Positions 24,955-34,800 of a stretch of DNA of 64,000 nucleotides are shown here, in pieces. Under the pieces are notes generated by a model. That model had not been told where the DNA came from and searched no databases. It was given only the letters and a program-made list of their open reading frames with translations. Source of the DNA: CAJBVG01 sp943371425. Lineage in GTDB: Bacteria; Bacteroidota; Bacteroidia; Sphingobacteriales; Sphingobacteriaceae. The stretch covers positions 54,167-118,166 of the forward strand of contig CALRUR010000009.1 in NCBI GenBank assembly GCA_943371425.1, given 5' to 3'. The first letter of the stretch is position 1; every line of letters begins with the position of its first letter. Both the position numbers and the translations under genes were made by a program.

Positions 24955-26028
24955 ATGCAATCATACTACGTAATAGGCCTTATGTCTGGCACATCCTTAG
25001 ATGGACTCGATATCGCTTATACAGAATTTTGTTTTGATAACAATAAATGGTCTTTCAAACTTCTTCAATCTAAAGCCATACATTATACAAACGAGTGGAA
25101 AAATAAATTAAACAATGCAATGCAATTAGATGCACTGGGCATACAATTATTAGATATCGAATTGGCTGAATATTTTTCGTTGTGCGTTAATGAATTTAGA
25201 AAAGAGTTTTCTATTGATAAAGTAGATTTAATTTCTTCGCATGGGCATACCATTTTTCATCAGCCCGAAAAAAAATTAAGTTTACAAATTGGCGCAGGTC
25301 AAATTATAGCGGCGAATTGTGGAGTAGAAGTAATTTGCGATTTCAGAAAACAAGACTTAGCATTGGGCGGCCAAGGTGCACCTCTTGTACCCATTGGCGA
25401 TAAATATTTATTTGCTGAATACGATTTCTGTTTAAATATTGGAGGCATTGCCAATGTATCTTTCGAAAAAAATACGCAACGCATTGCATACGATATTTGT
25501 GCAGCAAACATGGTCCTCAATCATTATGCAGAGTTATTAAATTTAAATTTTGATGAAGATGGTAAACTCGCAGCATCTGGGAAACTAAATTCAACTTTAT
25601 TAAATAACTTAAACGAATTAGATTTTTATAAACAAACTGCACCTAAATCTTTGGGTAAAGAATGGGTGTATACTACCGTTATTCCATTACTAGATTCTTT
25701 TGATATTTCTGTTGAAGATAAATTGCATACTTACTGCGAACACATAGCCATGCAAATAAGTTCAGACATCAACAAAGAGATAAAAACAGAACATGCTAAA
25801 ATACTTGTAACCGGTGGCGGAGCCTACCATCAATATTTAATTAAAAGATTAAGTCATTTTTGCAAAGCAGAAATTGTAATACCAAAAAATGAAATCATCG
25901 AATTTAAAGAAGCAATTATTTTTGCATTTCTTGGAGTACTAAAAAGTAGGGGAGAGAATAATTGTTTGGCAAGTGTAACTGGAGCGGAGAGGGATCATTG
26001 TTCGGGGCTAAGGTATATTAAATATTAG
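24955..26028 (+). CDS. anmK: AnmK: anhydro-N-acetylmuramic acid kinase
   Basis: Phosphorylates and opens 1,6-anhydro-MurNAc from murein turnover to MurNAc-6-phosphate. 357 aa with the ATP/phosphate-binding opening VIGLMSGTSLDGLDIAY (residues 6-22), SSHGHTIFHQP, the GGQGAPLVPIGD loop (near 140), LNIGGIANVSF and the C-terminal VTGGGAYH, all signature elements of the AnmK branch of the sugar-kinase/Hsp70 fold. Its partners in the window are the LD-carboxypeptidase (convergent, 83 nt away) and the dipeptide epimerase (4.7 kb upstream). Confidence 0.95.
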   Translation: MQSYYVIGLMSGTSLDGLDIAYTEFCFDNNKWSFKLLQSKAIHYTNEWKNKLNNAMQLDALGIQLLDIELAEYFSLCVNEFRKEFSIDKVDLISSHGHTIFHQPEKKLSLQIGAGQIIAANCGVEVICDFRKQDLALGGQGAPLVPIGDKYLFAEYDFCLNIGGIANVSFEKNTQRIAYDICAANMVLNHYAELLNLNFDEDGKLAASGKLNSTLLNNLNELDFYKQTAPKSLGKEWVYTTVIPLLDSFDISVEDKLHTYCEHIAMQISSDINKEIKTEHAKILVTGGGAYHQYLIKRLSHFCKAEIVIPKNEIIEFKEAIIFAFLGVLKSRGENNCLASVTGAERDHCSGLRYIKY

Positions 26029-26103
26029 GTCACAAAGTACGCACAAAGCTTCACAATGTTTTTCTTTGTGTTCCATTGTGCGTACTTCGCGTACTTTGTG
26101 ACC
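26028..26103. repeat. CACAAAG-word hairpin between convergent anmK and ldcA
   Basis: The outer arms GGTCACAAAGTACGC (26028-26042) and its exact complement (26089-26103) pair over 15 bp. CACAATG (26052-26058) pairs with CATTGTG (26074-26080) inside. CACAAAG/CACAATG words start at 26031, 26042 and 26052. The element begins on the last base of the anmK stop codon and ends 8 bp before the ldcA stop. Confidence 0.9.
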
Positions 26104-26111
26104 CCCTTATT

Positions 26112-27011
26112 TCACTGCCTAAACCAAACTCCATCACCCCCTACTTCCACACTCGCTTCCACTCCCATCTTTACCGCATAATTATGTTCTATATGCCCAC
26201 ACGGAAAATCGAAGAACACAGGGTAGTTATATTTCTTTGAGTAGTGTAAAATTATTTCTTCGGTTTGCATACCAAATGGTATGGAGTTGTCTTTCATCTC
26301 AGTCATGCCACCAATTAGTAATCCCTTCAGATTTTTCAATTTACCAGCACGATCCAAACTACACATCATCCTATCAACATGGTAATAATATTCGTCGAGA
26401 TCTTCTAAGAACAAAATTTTACCATCCGTATTTAAATCCGAAACGCTTCCTTGCAAGGCATATACTAAAGATAGATTTCCACCAACTACTTCTGCCTTTA
26501 TATTTTGTGGATGGAGGTTATGTGGGCTTGCTTTCCAATGATACTCCAATGCTTCACCTTTTAATGCTTTTTCGATGGAATGTAAAGTGGGGTGATCCAT
26601 TGTATTCGGAAAAAGCGAAGGCATAGCAGTATGTAAACTCGCAATGCCGAGGCTTTGTAAATGCTCATGCAAAACAGTAACATCAGAAAAACCACAAATC
26701 CATTTAGGATTTTGCACAAATTTGCTGAAATCAACTTCATCAATAATACGCATAGTTCCGTAGCCACCGCGTGCGCAAAGTATGGCATCTATGCTAGGGT
26801 CGTCTATAAACTCTTGCAAATTAGTTGCACGAATATCATCGGCTCCAGCAAACTGATGTTCCTCAGCACCAATGCTTTTACCTAAGCGAGTTTGGAACCC
26901 CCAAGAGTGTAAAAGTTGGACAGCGAAGTGCAATTGCTCTTCGGTAATTTTTCTGGCGGTACTTAAAATACCAATAGTATCGCCTTTTTTAAGGTAAGTA
27001 GGAATGCGCAT
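26112..27011 (-). CDS. LD-carboxypeptidase, peptidase family S66 (LdcA-like)
   Basis: 299 aa. S66 enzymes cut the L-Lys/DAP-D-Ala bond of recovered murein tetrapeptides. Signature elements are LCARGGYGTMRI (near 78), ICGFSDVTVLHEHL (near 103) containing the nucleophile Ser, FLEDLDEYYY (near 195) containing the Glu, and PCGHIEHNYAVKMG (near 270) containing the His of the Ser-Glu-His triad. It lies convergent to anmK and divergent from metG. With AnmK and the epimerase it forms a recycling set. No signal peptide, so the enzyme is cytoplasmic, as expected for LdcA. Confidence 0.92.
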   Translation of the reverse strand: MRIPTYLKKGDTIGILSTARKITEEQLHFAVQLLHSWGFQTRLGKSIGAEEHQFAGADDIRATNLQEFIDDPSIDAILCARGGYGTMRIIDEVDFSKFVQNPKWICGFSDVTVLHEHLQSLGIASLHTAMPSLFPNTMDHPTLHSIEKALKGEALEYHWKASPHNLHPQNIKAEVVGGNLSLVYALQGSVSDLNTDGKILFLEDLDEYYYHVDRMMCSLDRAGKLKNLKGLLIGGMTEMKDNSIPFGMQTEEIILHYSKKYNYPVFFDFPCGHIEHNYAVKMGVEASVEVGGDGVWFRQ

Positions 27012-27056
27012 TGTTCAGAAAGCATTATCTTTGGCAAATTATCATTATTTAAGGAT

Positions 27057-29090
27057 TTGGAAAAGAGTTTTAAAAGATTTACGGTTACAGCAGCCTTACC
27101 TTATGCAAATGGTCCGGTACACATTGGCCATTTAGCAGGTTGTTACATCCCTTCGGATATATATGTGAGGTATTTGCGTGCCAATGCTAAAGATGTGAAA
27201 TTTATTTGTGGTTCTGATGAACACGGGGTGGCCATTACTATAAAAGCAAAAAAAGAAGGTATTACTCCTCAACAAGTAATAGATAAGTACCATAAAATGA
27301 TGGGCGACTCTTTTAAAGAGTTTGGCATTTCCTTCGATATTTATTCGAGAACATCTTCTCCAACTCACCACGAAACCGCTTCGGAGTTTTTTACAAACTT
27401 GTATGAGAAAGGGATGTTCAAAGAAGAAACTACCGAACAATATTACGATGCAGAAGCCAATCAGTTTTTAGCAGATAGATACATTACCGGTACTTGCCCT
27501 AATTGCGGAAACGAAAATGCCTACGGCGATCAGTGTGAGAAATGCGGCTCAACTTTAAACCCAACCGATTTAATAAATCCTAAATCAACTTTATCGGGTT
27601 CGGTACCTGTAATGAAAACCACTAAGAATTGGTTTTTACCTTTAGATCGTTTTCAAGAAAATATTGAAAATTATATTAATGAACACAACGATTGGAAATC
27701 GAATGTACTTGGCCAATGCAAATCTTGGTTGAACCAAGGTTTACAACCACGTGCAATGACACGCGATTTAGATTGGGGTGTAAAAGTTCCCTTAAAAGAT
27801 GCAGCAGGAAAAGTATTATACGTTTGGTTCGATGCGCCTATCGGTTACATATCGGCAACCAAAGAATTAACACCCGATTGGGAAAAATATTGGAAGTCTG
27901 AAGATACACGCTTAATACATTTTATAGGGAAAGACAACATTGTTTTTCATTGCATTATTTTCCCGGCTATTTTAATGGCACACGGCGATTATATTTTACC
28001 AGACAATGTACCTGCTAATGAGTTTTTAAATTTAGAAGGCGACAAAATTTCTACTTCTAGAAACTGGGCTGTTTGGTTGCACGAATATTTAGAAGAATTT
28101 AAAGATAAACAAGACGTATTGCGTTATGTGCTTTGCGCAAATGCACCAGAATCAAAAGACAACGATTTTACTTGGAAAGATTTTCAGGCAAGAAATAACA
28201 ATGAACTTGTTGCCATCTTCGGAAATTTTGTAAACAGAGTATTGGTACTAAGTCAGAAATATTTTGATGGCAAAGTGATGGAGCGAAATAATTTAACTTC
28301 TTATGATGAAGAAGTAATTGCAGAACTGAAAAAATATCCAGCAATTATTTCAAATTCTTTAGAGCAGTTTAGGTTTAGAGAAGGTTTGCAAGAGTTTATG
28401 AACTTAGCTCGTTTGGGTAATAAATACTTGGCAGATACCGAACCATGGAAAGTTATTAAAGAAGATGAGCAACGTGTAAAAACTATTTTAAACATAGGTT
28501 TACAGATTGCAGCCAACCTTGCCATTTTAGCAGAACCTTTCTTACCACATACGGCTAACAAATTAAAATCGATGTTGAATTTAGATTCACATTTATGGAG
28601 CGAAGCAGGTAATGAAAATATTTTAGCAAATAATCATCAATTAGGAACAGCTAGTTTATTATTTGATAAGATTGAAGACGATGTAATTGAAAAACAATTA
28701 TTGAAATTAGAAGCATCAAAAAAAGAAAACGAATTGATGAATGCAGTTGTAGAACCCGCAAAAGAAAACATAAGCTTTGATGACTTTAGTAAAATGGATA
28801 TTCGTGTGGGTACCATTTTAGAAGCAGAGAAAGTAGCGAAAACAAAAAAGCTGTTGAAGTTAAAAATTGATACAGGCATAGATGTGCGCACAGTAGTTTC
28901 TGGTATTGCAGAATATTACGAACCCGAACTAATAATTGGTAAACAAGTAAGCATATTAGTAAACCTTGCCCCAAGAGATATTAAAGGAATTACCTCACAA
29001 GGCATGATACTGATGGCCGAAAATGCCGATGGTAAATTAGCCTTTGTAAGCCCAACAGAAAACATTTCAAACGGCGGAAACGTTAAATAA
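27057..29090 (+). CDS. metG: Methionyl-tRNA synthetase
   Basis: Charges tRNA-Met. 677 aa with class I HIGH motif at residues 22-25, a zinc-binding insert with CPNCG and CEKCG (near 148 and 160), the KMSKS-type loop written KISTS (near 330), an anticodon-binding helical domain, and a C-terminal EMAP/Trbp111-like tRNA-binding domain from about 575 (FSKMDIRVGTILEAEKV). The start is a TTG at 27057; no in-frame ATG lies before the catalytic core, and the sequence after TTG (EKSFKRFTVTAALPYANGP) matches the usual N-terminus. A TATCTTTG box is at 27026-27033. Confidence 0.96.
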   Translation: MEKSFKRFTVTAALPYANGPVHIGHLAGCYIPSDIYVRYLRANAKDVKFICGSDEHGVAITIKAKKEGITPQQVIDKYHKMMGDSFKEFGISFDIYSRTSSPTHHETASEFFTNLYEKGMFKEETTEQYYDAEANQFLADRYITGTCPNCGNENAYGDQCEKCGSTLNPTDLINPKSTLSGSVPVMKTTKNWFLPLDRFQENIENYINEHNDWKSNVLGQCKSWLNQGLQPRAMTRDLDWGVKVPLKDAAGKVLYVWFDAPIGYISATKELTPDWEKYWKSEDTRLIHFIGKDNIVFHCIIFPAILMAHGDYILPDNVPANEFLNLEGDKISTSRNWAVWLHEYLEEFKDKQDVLRYVLCANAPESKDNDFTWKDFQARNNNELVAIFGNFVNRVLVLSQKYFDGKVMERNNLTSYDEEVIAELKKYPAIISNSLEQFRFREGLQEFMNLARLGNKYLADTEPWKVIKEDEQRVKTILNIGLQIAANLAILAEPFLPHTANKLKSMLNLDSHLWSEAGNENILANNHQLGTASLLFDKIEDDVIEKQLLKLEASKKENELMNAVVEPAKENISFDDFSKMDIRVGTILEAEKVAKTKKLLKLKIDTGIDVRTVVSGIAEYYEPELIIGKQVSILVNLAPRDIKGITSQGMILMAENADGKLAFVSPTENISNGGNVK

Positions 29091-29096
29091 ATTATA

Positions 29097-29152
29097 AATT
29101 ATGAATGATGAATTATGAATGACCCTTCATTCATAATTCATCATTCATAATT
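29097..29152. repeat. Perfect 26-bp hairpin of ATGAATG/ATGAATT words with 7-bp period
   Basis: Arms 29097-29122 and 29127-29152 are perfect reverse complements with the loop CCCT. ATGAAT occurs at 29101, 29108 and 29115, a 7-bp period. It begins 6 bp after the metG stop and ends 11 bp before the next ATG, so it would also sit in the leader of any readthrough transcript. Confidence 0.95.
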
Positions 29153-29163
29153 CAAAATTCAAT

Positions 29164-30168
29164 ATGGAGTTAGGTATAGATAGTTTTGCATCAGCAATTG
29201 GAAACGATGGTTTGCCAATAGCAAGTGATTTGGCATTAGAATTATTGTTAGAACGTATAGAGCATGCCGATAAATCTGGATTAGATTTTTTTGGAATCGG
29301 CGAGCATCATCGTAGAGAATTTTTAGATTCGGCTACTACCATTATTTTAGCAGCAGCAGCAGCGAGAACAAAGAAAATAAAATTAGGTAGTGCAGTAACG
29401 GTGTTAAGTGCTGCAGATCCGGTAAGAGTATTTCAAAATTTTGCAACCTTAGATTTAATATCGAAAGGAAGAGCCGAGATAGTTGTAGGTAGAGGATCCT
29501 TTACCGAAGCTTTCCCATTGTTCGGATATAACTTACACGATTACGATGCGTTGTTTTCGGAGAAATTAGACTTGTTGTTACAAATACGCGACGATGAAAC
29601 CATTACATGGTCTGGTAAATTCCGAGCACCCTTAAATGATGTTTCCATTTATCCGCGTCCTTTGCAAGATCGCATTCCTATTTGGTTAGGCGTTGGTGGT
29701 ACACCCGCATCTTTTATACGTGCAGGTAAATTAGGCTTGCCTTTAATGGTTGCTATTATTGGTGGTGAAACACATCGATTCCGCCCATTAATTGATTTGT
29801 ACAGAGAAGCAGGAGTAAAAGCAGGATATGCATTGAGTGAATTAAAAGTTGGCTTACACTCTTTAGGCTATGTAGGGGAGAGCCGCGAAAAAGCAATTGA
29901 AGAATTTTACCCAGGTTATGCCGAAGCTTTTACAAAAATTGGTAAAGAGCGCGGTTGGCCACCGGTTACACGTCCGCATTTCGATTCGCAAACCGGTACA
30001 CGCGGAGCATTAGTAGTTGGAGGAATTGATGATGTTGCCGAAAAATTATTACGTCACAGCGAAGCTCTGGGTGGCATAGATCGTTTTACTTTCCAAATGG
30101 ATAGCGCAGCATTAAGTCATGAGCAATTAATGAAGTCGATAGAACGCATCGGTAAAATTAAAATGTAA
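29164..30168 (+). CDS. Luciferase-like flavin-dependent oxidoreductase (LLM class)
   Basis: 334 aa TIM-barrel protein of the bacterial luciferase superfamily. Recognisable elements are FFGIGEHHRREFLDSA (near 38-54), KIKLGSAVTVLSAADPVRV (near 75-93), RAEIVVGRGS (near 105) and PIWLGVGG (near 175). Such enzymes use reduced FMN to oxidise or monooxygenate small molecules; the substrate cannot be inferred. It stands alone behind the metG hairpin and is convergent with the metallo-beta-lactamase-like gene. Confidence 0.88.
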   Translation: MELGIDSFASAIGNDGLPIASDLALELLLERIEHADKSGLDFFGIGEHHRREFLDSATTIILAAAAARTKKIKLGSAVTVLSAADPVRVFQNFATLDLISKGRAEIVVGRGSFTEAFPLFGYNLHDYDALFSEKLDLLLQIRDDETITWSGKFRAPLNDVSIYPRPLQDRIPIWLGVGGTPASFIRAGKLGLPLMVAIIGGETHRFRPLIDLYREAGVKAGYALSELKVGLHSLGYVGESREKAIEEFYPGYAEAFTKIGKERGWPPVTRPHFDSQTGTRGALVVGGIDDVAEKLLRHSEALGGIDRFTFQMDSAALSHEQLMKSIERIGKIKM

Positions 30169-30220
30169 ACGAAATAGCGAATTAGCAAACTAACTAATTA
30201 GCGAAAAGCGAGCTAATTAA
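30169..30220. repeat. TAGC-word array with 8-bp period between convergent genes
   Basis: TAGC or TAAC occurs at 30175, 30183, 30191 and 30199 (exact 8 bp), then AAGC 7 bp on. CTAATTAG-type palindromes give weak self-complementarity. It follows the LLM gene stop directly and ends 15 bp before the stop of the convergent gene. Confidence 0.7.
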
Positions 30221-30234
30221 ATACTGATTAATGG

Positions 30235-31701
30235 TTATTCAATAGAAACAACGGAGGTTTTTAATTCATGGAACGGGATGTTGGTTTTAACATCATACTC
30301 TTTTAATGGCCAAGATTGAATAATGGTATCTACCGCTAAATTTCGTTTTACAATAGCCTTGTATAAACCAGCTTGTCTTTTACTTGCTTTACCAATTGGT
30401 CCCGATTTTTTTATCCATACCAAATCATCTTCAAAAAGCAATTTGTGTTTTGGGAAATAATAAATTAAATAATCTATGGTGTGTTCAGATTCTATACCTA
30501 TTTTATAGATACAAAGTTCCATACCAGCATCTTTAATTATTAAACTGTCTTTAATTTCAATTGATTTTAGAGGACTTGGCACTAATTCTAAACTGTCGGG
30601 CTTTAAAGTATGTTTAGAATTTACAATGTATTGCAGATAATTTCCGCTGCCTTCACCATGTAGTATGGTACCGCCCTTATGCACAAATACTCTTAAGCCT
30701 CCTGCATAATAATTATGAAAATGTCCGTAACTAAAATATCGAATGGGTTTTTCTCCAATTATTTTTCTAACTTCTTTCATTATTAGTTCACCATGTATAC
30801 TATTAAATGGAGCATCAGCAATCAATGCAAAATCTGTAAACTCTACAAGCATAATTTTCGTGTCTAAGTGATGTAGATTTATAAAATAAATATGCTCATC
30901 GAATTTTTCTACCGCAATATTTACAACTGCTGTAGTATCTTTTTTAATTTCTAAGGATTTAAAATCTTTTTTTAATATTTCAGGAATAGTAATTTTTTTT
31001 ATGTTGGTAATTTCTATTTCATCTTTCAGTAAGCCATTAAGTTTATGAACTCTTATAAAACTTGGATGTGAAATAGAATTTGAATTCTTATAATTTTCAT
31101 AATAGTACACATCTTCAATATCACCATAAAGTTCATCGAAATGTTTATTTGTAATTTTATGAATACTAAGTTCATCTTTTTTTATAAATAGCTTTACAAG
31201 ATTTTCATTGATATGCAATTCATAGATAATTGTATCCTTATTAATAATTTCCATTGAGGATTTTTGATGTTCAAAAAAATAATTCAACATCATCAATGGA
31301 GTATAACGCAATGTTTCAAACAAAGCATTAGCATTGTTTTTCTCGGTTGTACTTGTTAGTGTACTTTCATAGTAGTCTTTGCTTAATAATCTATAGTCTT
31401 TAAAATGTTTTTCAGAAGTATAGATTTTTGGTTTTTTTATTAAGGTATCTGTTTTTGAAAAACTTTTTGTTGAGTAAATAAAACTCCCATTTTTATTTTC
31501 TATTAACTCTTTCCATGGAGAATTGCTATGGTAAAACTCTTTACTTATTTCTGTGTAGTTTAATTGATGGTATGTATTTACAAAGGATTTAGCTTGTTTC
31601 TGCCAACATCTTTTTAAAGTGTTTATATTTCCTGCAAATACTTCTATGTTCAAGAAGTTGCTCATAGTTAAACAAAGCATAATTAGTAGCGCTCTTTTCA
31701 T
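30235..31701 (-). CDS. Secreted metallo-beta-lactamase-fold protein with degenerate metal motif
   Basis: 488 aa with a signal peptide (residues 1-23, LLIMLCLTMSNFLNIEVFAG region). The first 250 residues are a Lys/Asn-rich unknown domain. From about 270 the pattern is that of a metallo-beta-lactamase fold: INLHHLDTKIMLVEF, ALIADAPFNSIHGELI, YFSYGHFHNYYAGG and a later YFPKHKLLFEDDLV strand. The standard HxHxDH zinc motif reads HFHNYY, so the Asp and third His are both Tyr; two His remain. Activity may be lost or use one metal. No T9SS domain, so it is probably periplasmic. Convergent with the LLM gene. Confidence 0.7.
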   Translation of the reverse strand: MKRALLIMLCLTMSNFLNIEVFAGNINTLKRCWQKQAKSFVNTYHQLNYTEISKEFYHSNSPWKELIENKNGSFIYSTKSFSKTDTLIKKPKIYTSEKHFKDYRLLSKDYYESTLTSTTEKNNANALFETLRYTPLMMLNYFFEHQKSSMEIINKDTIIYELHINENLVKLFIKKDELSIHKITNKHFDELYGDIEDVYYYENYKNSNSISHPSFIRVHKLNGLLKDEIEITNIKKITIPEILKKDFKSLEIKKDTTAVVNIAVEKFDEHIYFINLHHLDTKIMLVEFTDFALIADAPFNSIHGELIMKEVRKIIGEKPIRYFSYGHFHNYYAGGLRVFVHKGGTILHGEGSGNYLQYIVNSKHTLKPDSLELVPSPLKSIEIKDSLIIKDAGMELCIYKIGIESEHTIDYLIYYFPKHKLLFEDDLVWIKKSGPIGKASKRQAGLYKAIVKRNLAVDTIIQSWPLKEYDVKTNIPFHELKTSVVSIE

Positions 31702-31746
31702 ATCTTGATTATTAACACCGCAATACTACACTAGTAAACATGCTTC

Positions 31747-31776
31747 TTTTGTTAATGAAAAGTTAAATTATGTTAA
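31747..31776. promoter_or_regulatory. Phased GTTAA repeats upstream of the G8 protein
   Basis: GTTAA starts at 31751, 31762 and 31772 (spacing 11 and 10). A 21-nt stretch, 31747-31767, is identical to 63909-63929. It lies 59 bp before the ATG of the G8 gene and in the divergent gap with the 31701 gene. Confidence 0.55.
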
Positions 31777-31834
31777 TGCTTAATTTGTATTTCAATAATT
31801 TGTATTTTCGTATTTCAAAACATCTACCAATGCT

Positions 31835-34800
31835 ATGAAAACAATACTATGCGTGCTTGCATTTTTATTTTTTATCAATATTGATGCACTTGCTGAACAG
31901 AAATTATGGTCGAACCCCAACACATGGGGAGGAATAAAACCTGGAGTAAATTCTAGTGTAAGCATTCCTACTAACGATACCATTATTTTAGACGAAAATC
32001 CGCCAGCACTTGCAGGAATAACCATAAATGGTGTATTAATTTTCGCTCGGCAAAACTTAGAGTTAACAGCCTCGTGGATTGTGGTGCACGGCGAATTGCA
32101 AATAGGAACAGCTCAAAATCCTTTTACGCACAAAGCTGTAATTACTTTAACAGCCGATGATATGAATGAGAGTATTATGAGCATGGGCACACGTGGAATT
32201 ATGGTAATGGGTGGTAAATTAGAATTACACGGTGCAGTTTCTAATCATCATTATACAAAATTAAATAACAACGCATTTGCAGGTAGTGTAAGCTTAACAT
32301 TGGCAGATACAATTGATTGGAATTTGAACGATCAACTAATTATATCACCAACCGATTATTTTGCAGCAGCTAACGGGAACTCTATTACACAACGAACTTC
32401 GCTAACGAGTAAAAACGGTCTAACCATTGGTATTGCGAATGGCTTAAATGCTGCACGTTGGGGGCGTTTACAATATGTTACTGCTAATGGATTAAGTCTT
32501 ACACCAGGTGATTTGGTAAATCCACCCATTGCCGACTCTGCAAATAAAATTACACCAAGGGTTTTAGATGAACGTGCAATAATTGCAAATCTTACTCGAA
32601 CTATAGTAATACAATCTGCGAATGATGTATTATGGAATAATTTTGGTTTCGGTGTTCATATAATGTTGATGGGTACCAATGCCACTGCACATGTACAAGG
32701 TGTAGAAATTAGAAGAGCAGGGCAACGCGGACGACTAGGAAGATATCCCTTTCATTGGCATATGTTAAGTTATAGCGGTACTCAAACACTAGCAGATGCA
32801 ACTGGGCAATACATCAGAAATTCTACTATTAACAGTTCCAGAAACAGAGGAATTGTAATACATGGAACAAATGGTGTAACGGTACAAAATAATGTGGTGT
32901 ATGATGTGTTGGGGCATGGAATTTTTACGGAGGATGCTGTAGAGCGAAGAAATATAATAGACGGCAACATTGTAATGTTTGTTCGTAACCCACCTTTACC
33001 CGGATTAAAATTACACGAAGTAAGTGAACGTGGTTCTTCTGGATTTTGGATAAGTAACCCAGACAATACCATCATCAATAATATAGCAGCAGATTGCGGA
33101 ACAAACGGTTTTTGGTTAGCATTTCCACGTCAGCCTTGGGGCGAAAGTAGCAGTGTATTGCACTCCGATGGATTGCTATTAAATCCAAGTCGATTAAGAT
33201 TTGGAGTGTTTGAAAACAACACCGCTTTTTCTAATGCAAAAGAAGGTATTATGTTAGATTTTGTGGAGAGTGATAACGACGGAAATGTAATGCCATTTCA
33301 ATATCAATCGACCTCGAACGGAAGAGATGTAACATGGAATTCGGGAACATTAGAACGCTTTACTCTAAAGGCATATAAAACCTGGAAAAATGGTTCGAAT
33401 GGAATTTGGGACAGAGGTGCATGGGCAAATAATTTTGAAGTAATATCTGCAGATAATTGCGGGAGATTTTTTGCGGGCTCTGGTGACGATGGAATTATAG
33501 AACGAAGTTTAGTTATTGGTACAAGTTTAAACTATCAACTAAATAATACAGACCGACCTCAATTTAATGACGTACAAGGTGGAAACCAAACCCCAGCAGC
33601 ATTTGCAACCTACCACAGTGCTTTCGATATAAAAAACAACATTGTTGTAAATTTTCCTGCAGTTTTTGAAACACGCAGCGGTGCTTTTGCAACAGAAGAT
33701 TATTACATACGCCCAGTAGAAAAAGGGCACATTCGTAATACCAATAATTTACTCATAAACTCACATCCAGGAGTAAAATTAAAAGCCATATTTCCATACT
33801 TTGCTTTGGCAAGTGCAATGTTAGACCCGCATGGTACTTGGGGTGCACAAAATGCTGGAAAATATTTTGTGTATAACGATCCTTTCTTTACGTATAATCA
33901 AAATCTAACTTTTGGTCCGCAAGGCGATACCTCTGGAGGTGTATTTGTAAACGGCCCTTTTTACGGTTTCAACGATTTTATTTTGAACAGATCAAATTTA
34001 CCTTACGAAGATTTTATGGAAATAAATGTGCGAAGAGTAAATGAAAAGAAAGAAACTGTTGGCAATTGGAATATTACCAATGCAATACAAGGAAATTTAT
34101 TGGATCATATGCGACATTTCTCAACCCACCATACAGGCCAATATATACTAGAGTTTCCAGGCATCGATACGGTAAGAGATGTAGCCATGACCGTAGAAAA
34201 TATGTTAACAACGAACGATACAGTTGTATTAGCGGTAGAATACTCGGGTGCATATTTAGTATCACAAGTTTATACATCGAGCTTCCCTAATTTTATGAGT
34301 ACAGCGCATGAACAATGGATTCCTAATCCAGCATCAGCAACAGATATAAAACAAGTATATACTGAAGTTAATTCTTATGAAGAAGTATTAGCTGCAAAAG
34401 GTGGAGGAGTGTATTGGCATGATAGGTGTAATAATTTAGTGTGGATGAAATTGAAAGGAGGCATACAACAAGTATGGAATGATAACGATTACTCTCCAGT
34501 AAGCGACGAACGTTTGTATCGGTTATTTAACTTACGAATTTTTGGAACACCAAACGCAAACCCATTGCCAATAGTAAATGCAACAGTGCAATTAAATGCA
34601 CAAAGTATTTATGCAGCAGATACCACTTCCGAAAATTACAGCTGGTATAATTGCGACACCAAGCAACTCATCCCGAATGAAAATGGTTTTAGTTTTACTC
34701 CAACTGAAACCGGAAACTATGCATTAATTGCAAGTACAGGATCCTGCATAGATACATCAGAATGTATAAATGTGTTAATCGTAAATGTAGAGGAAACAAA

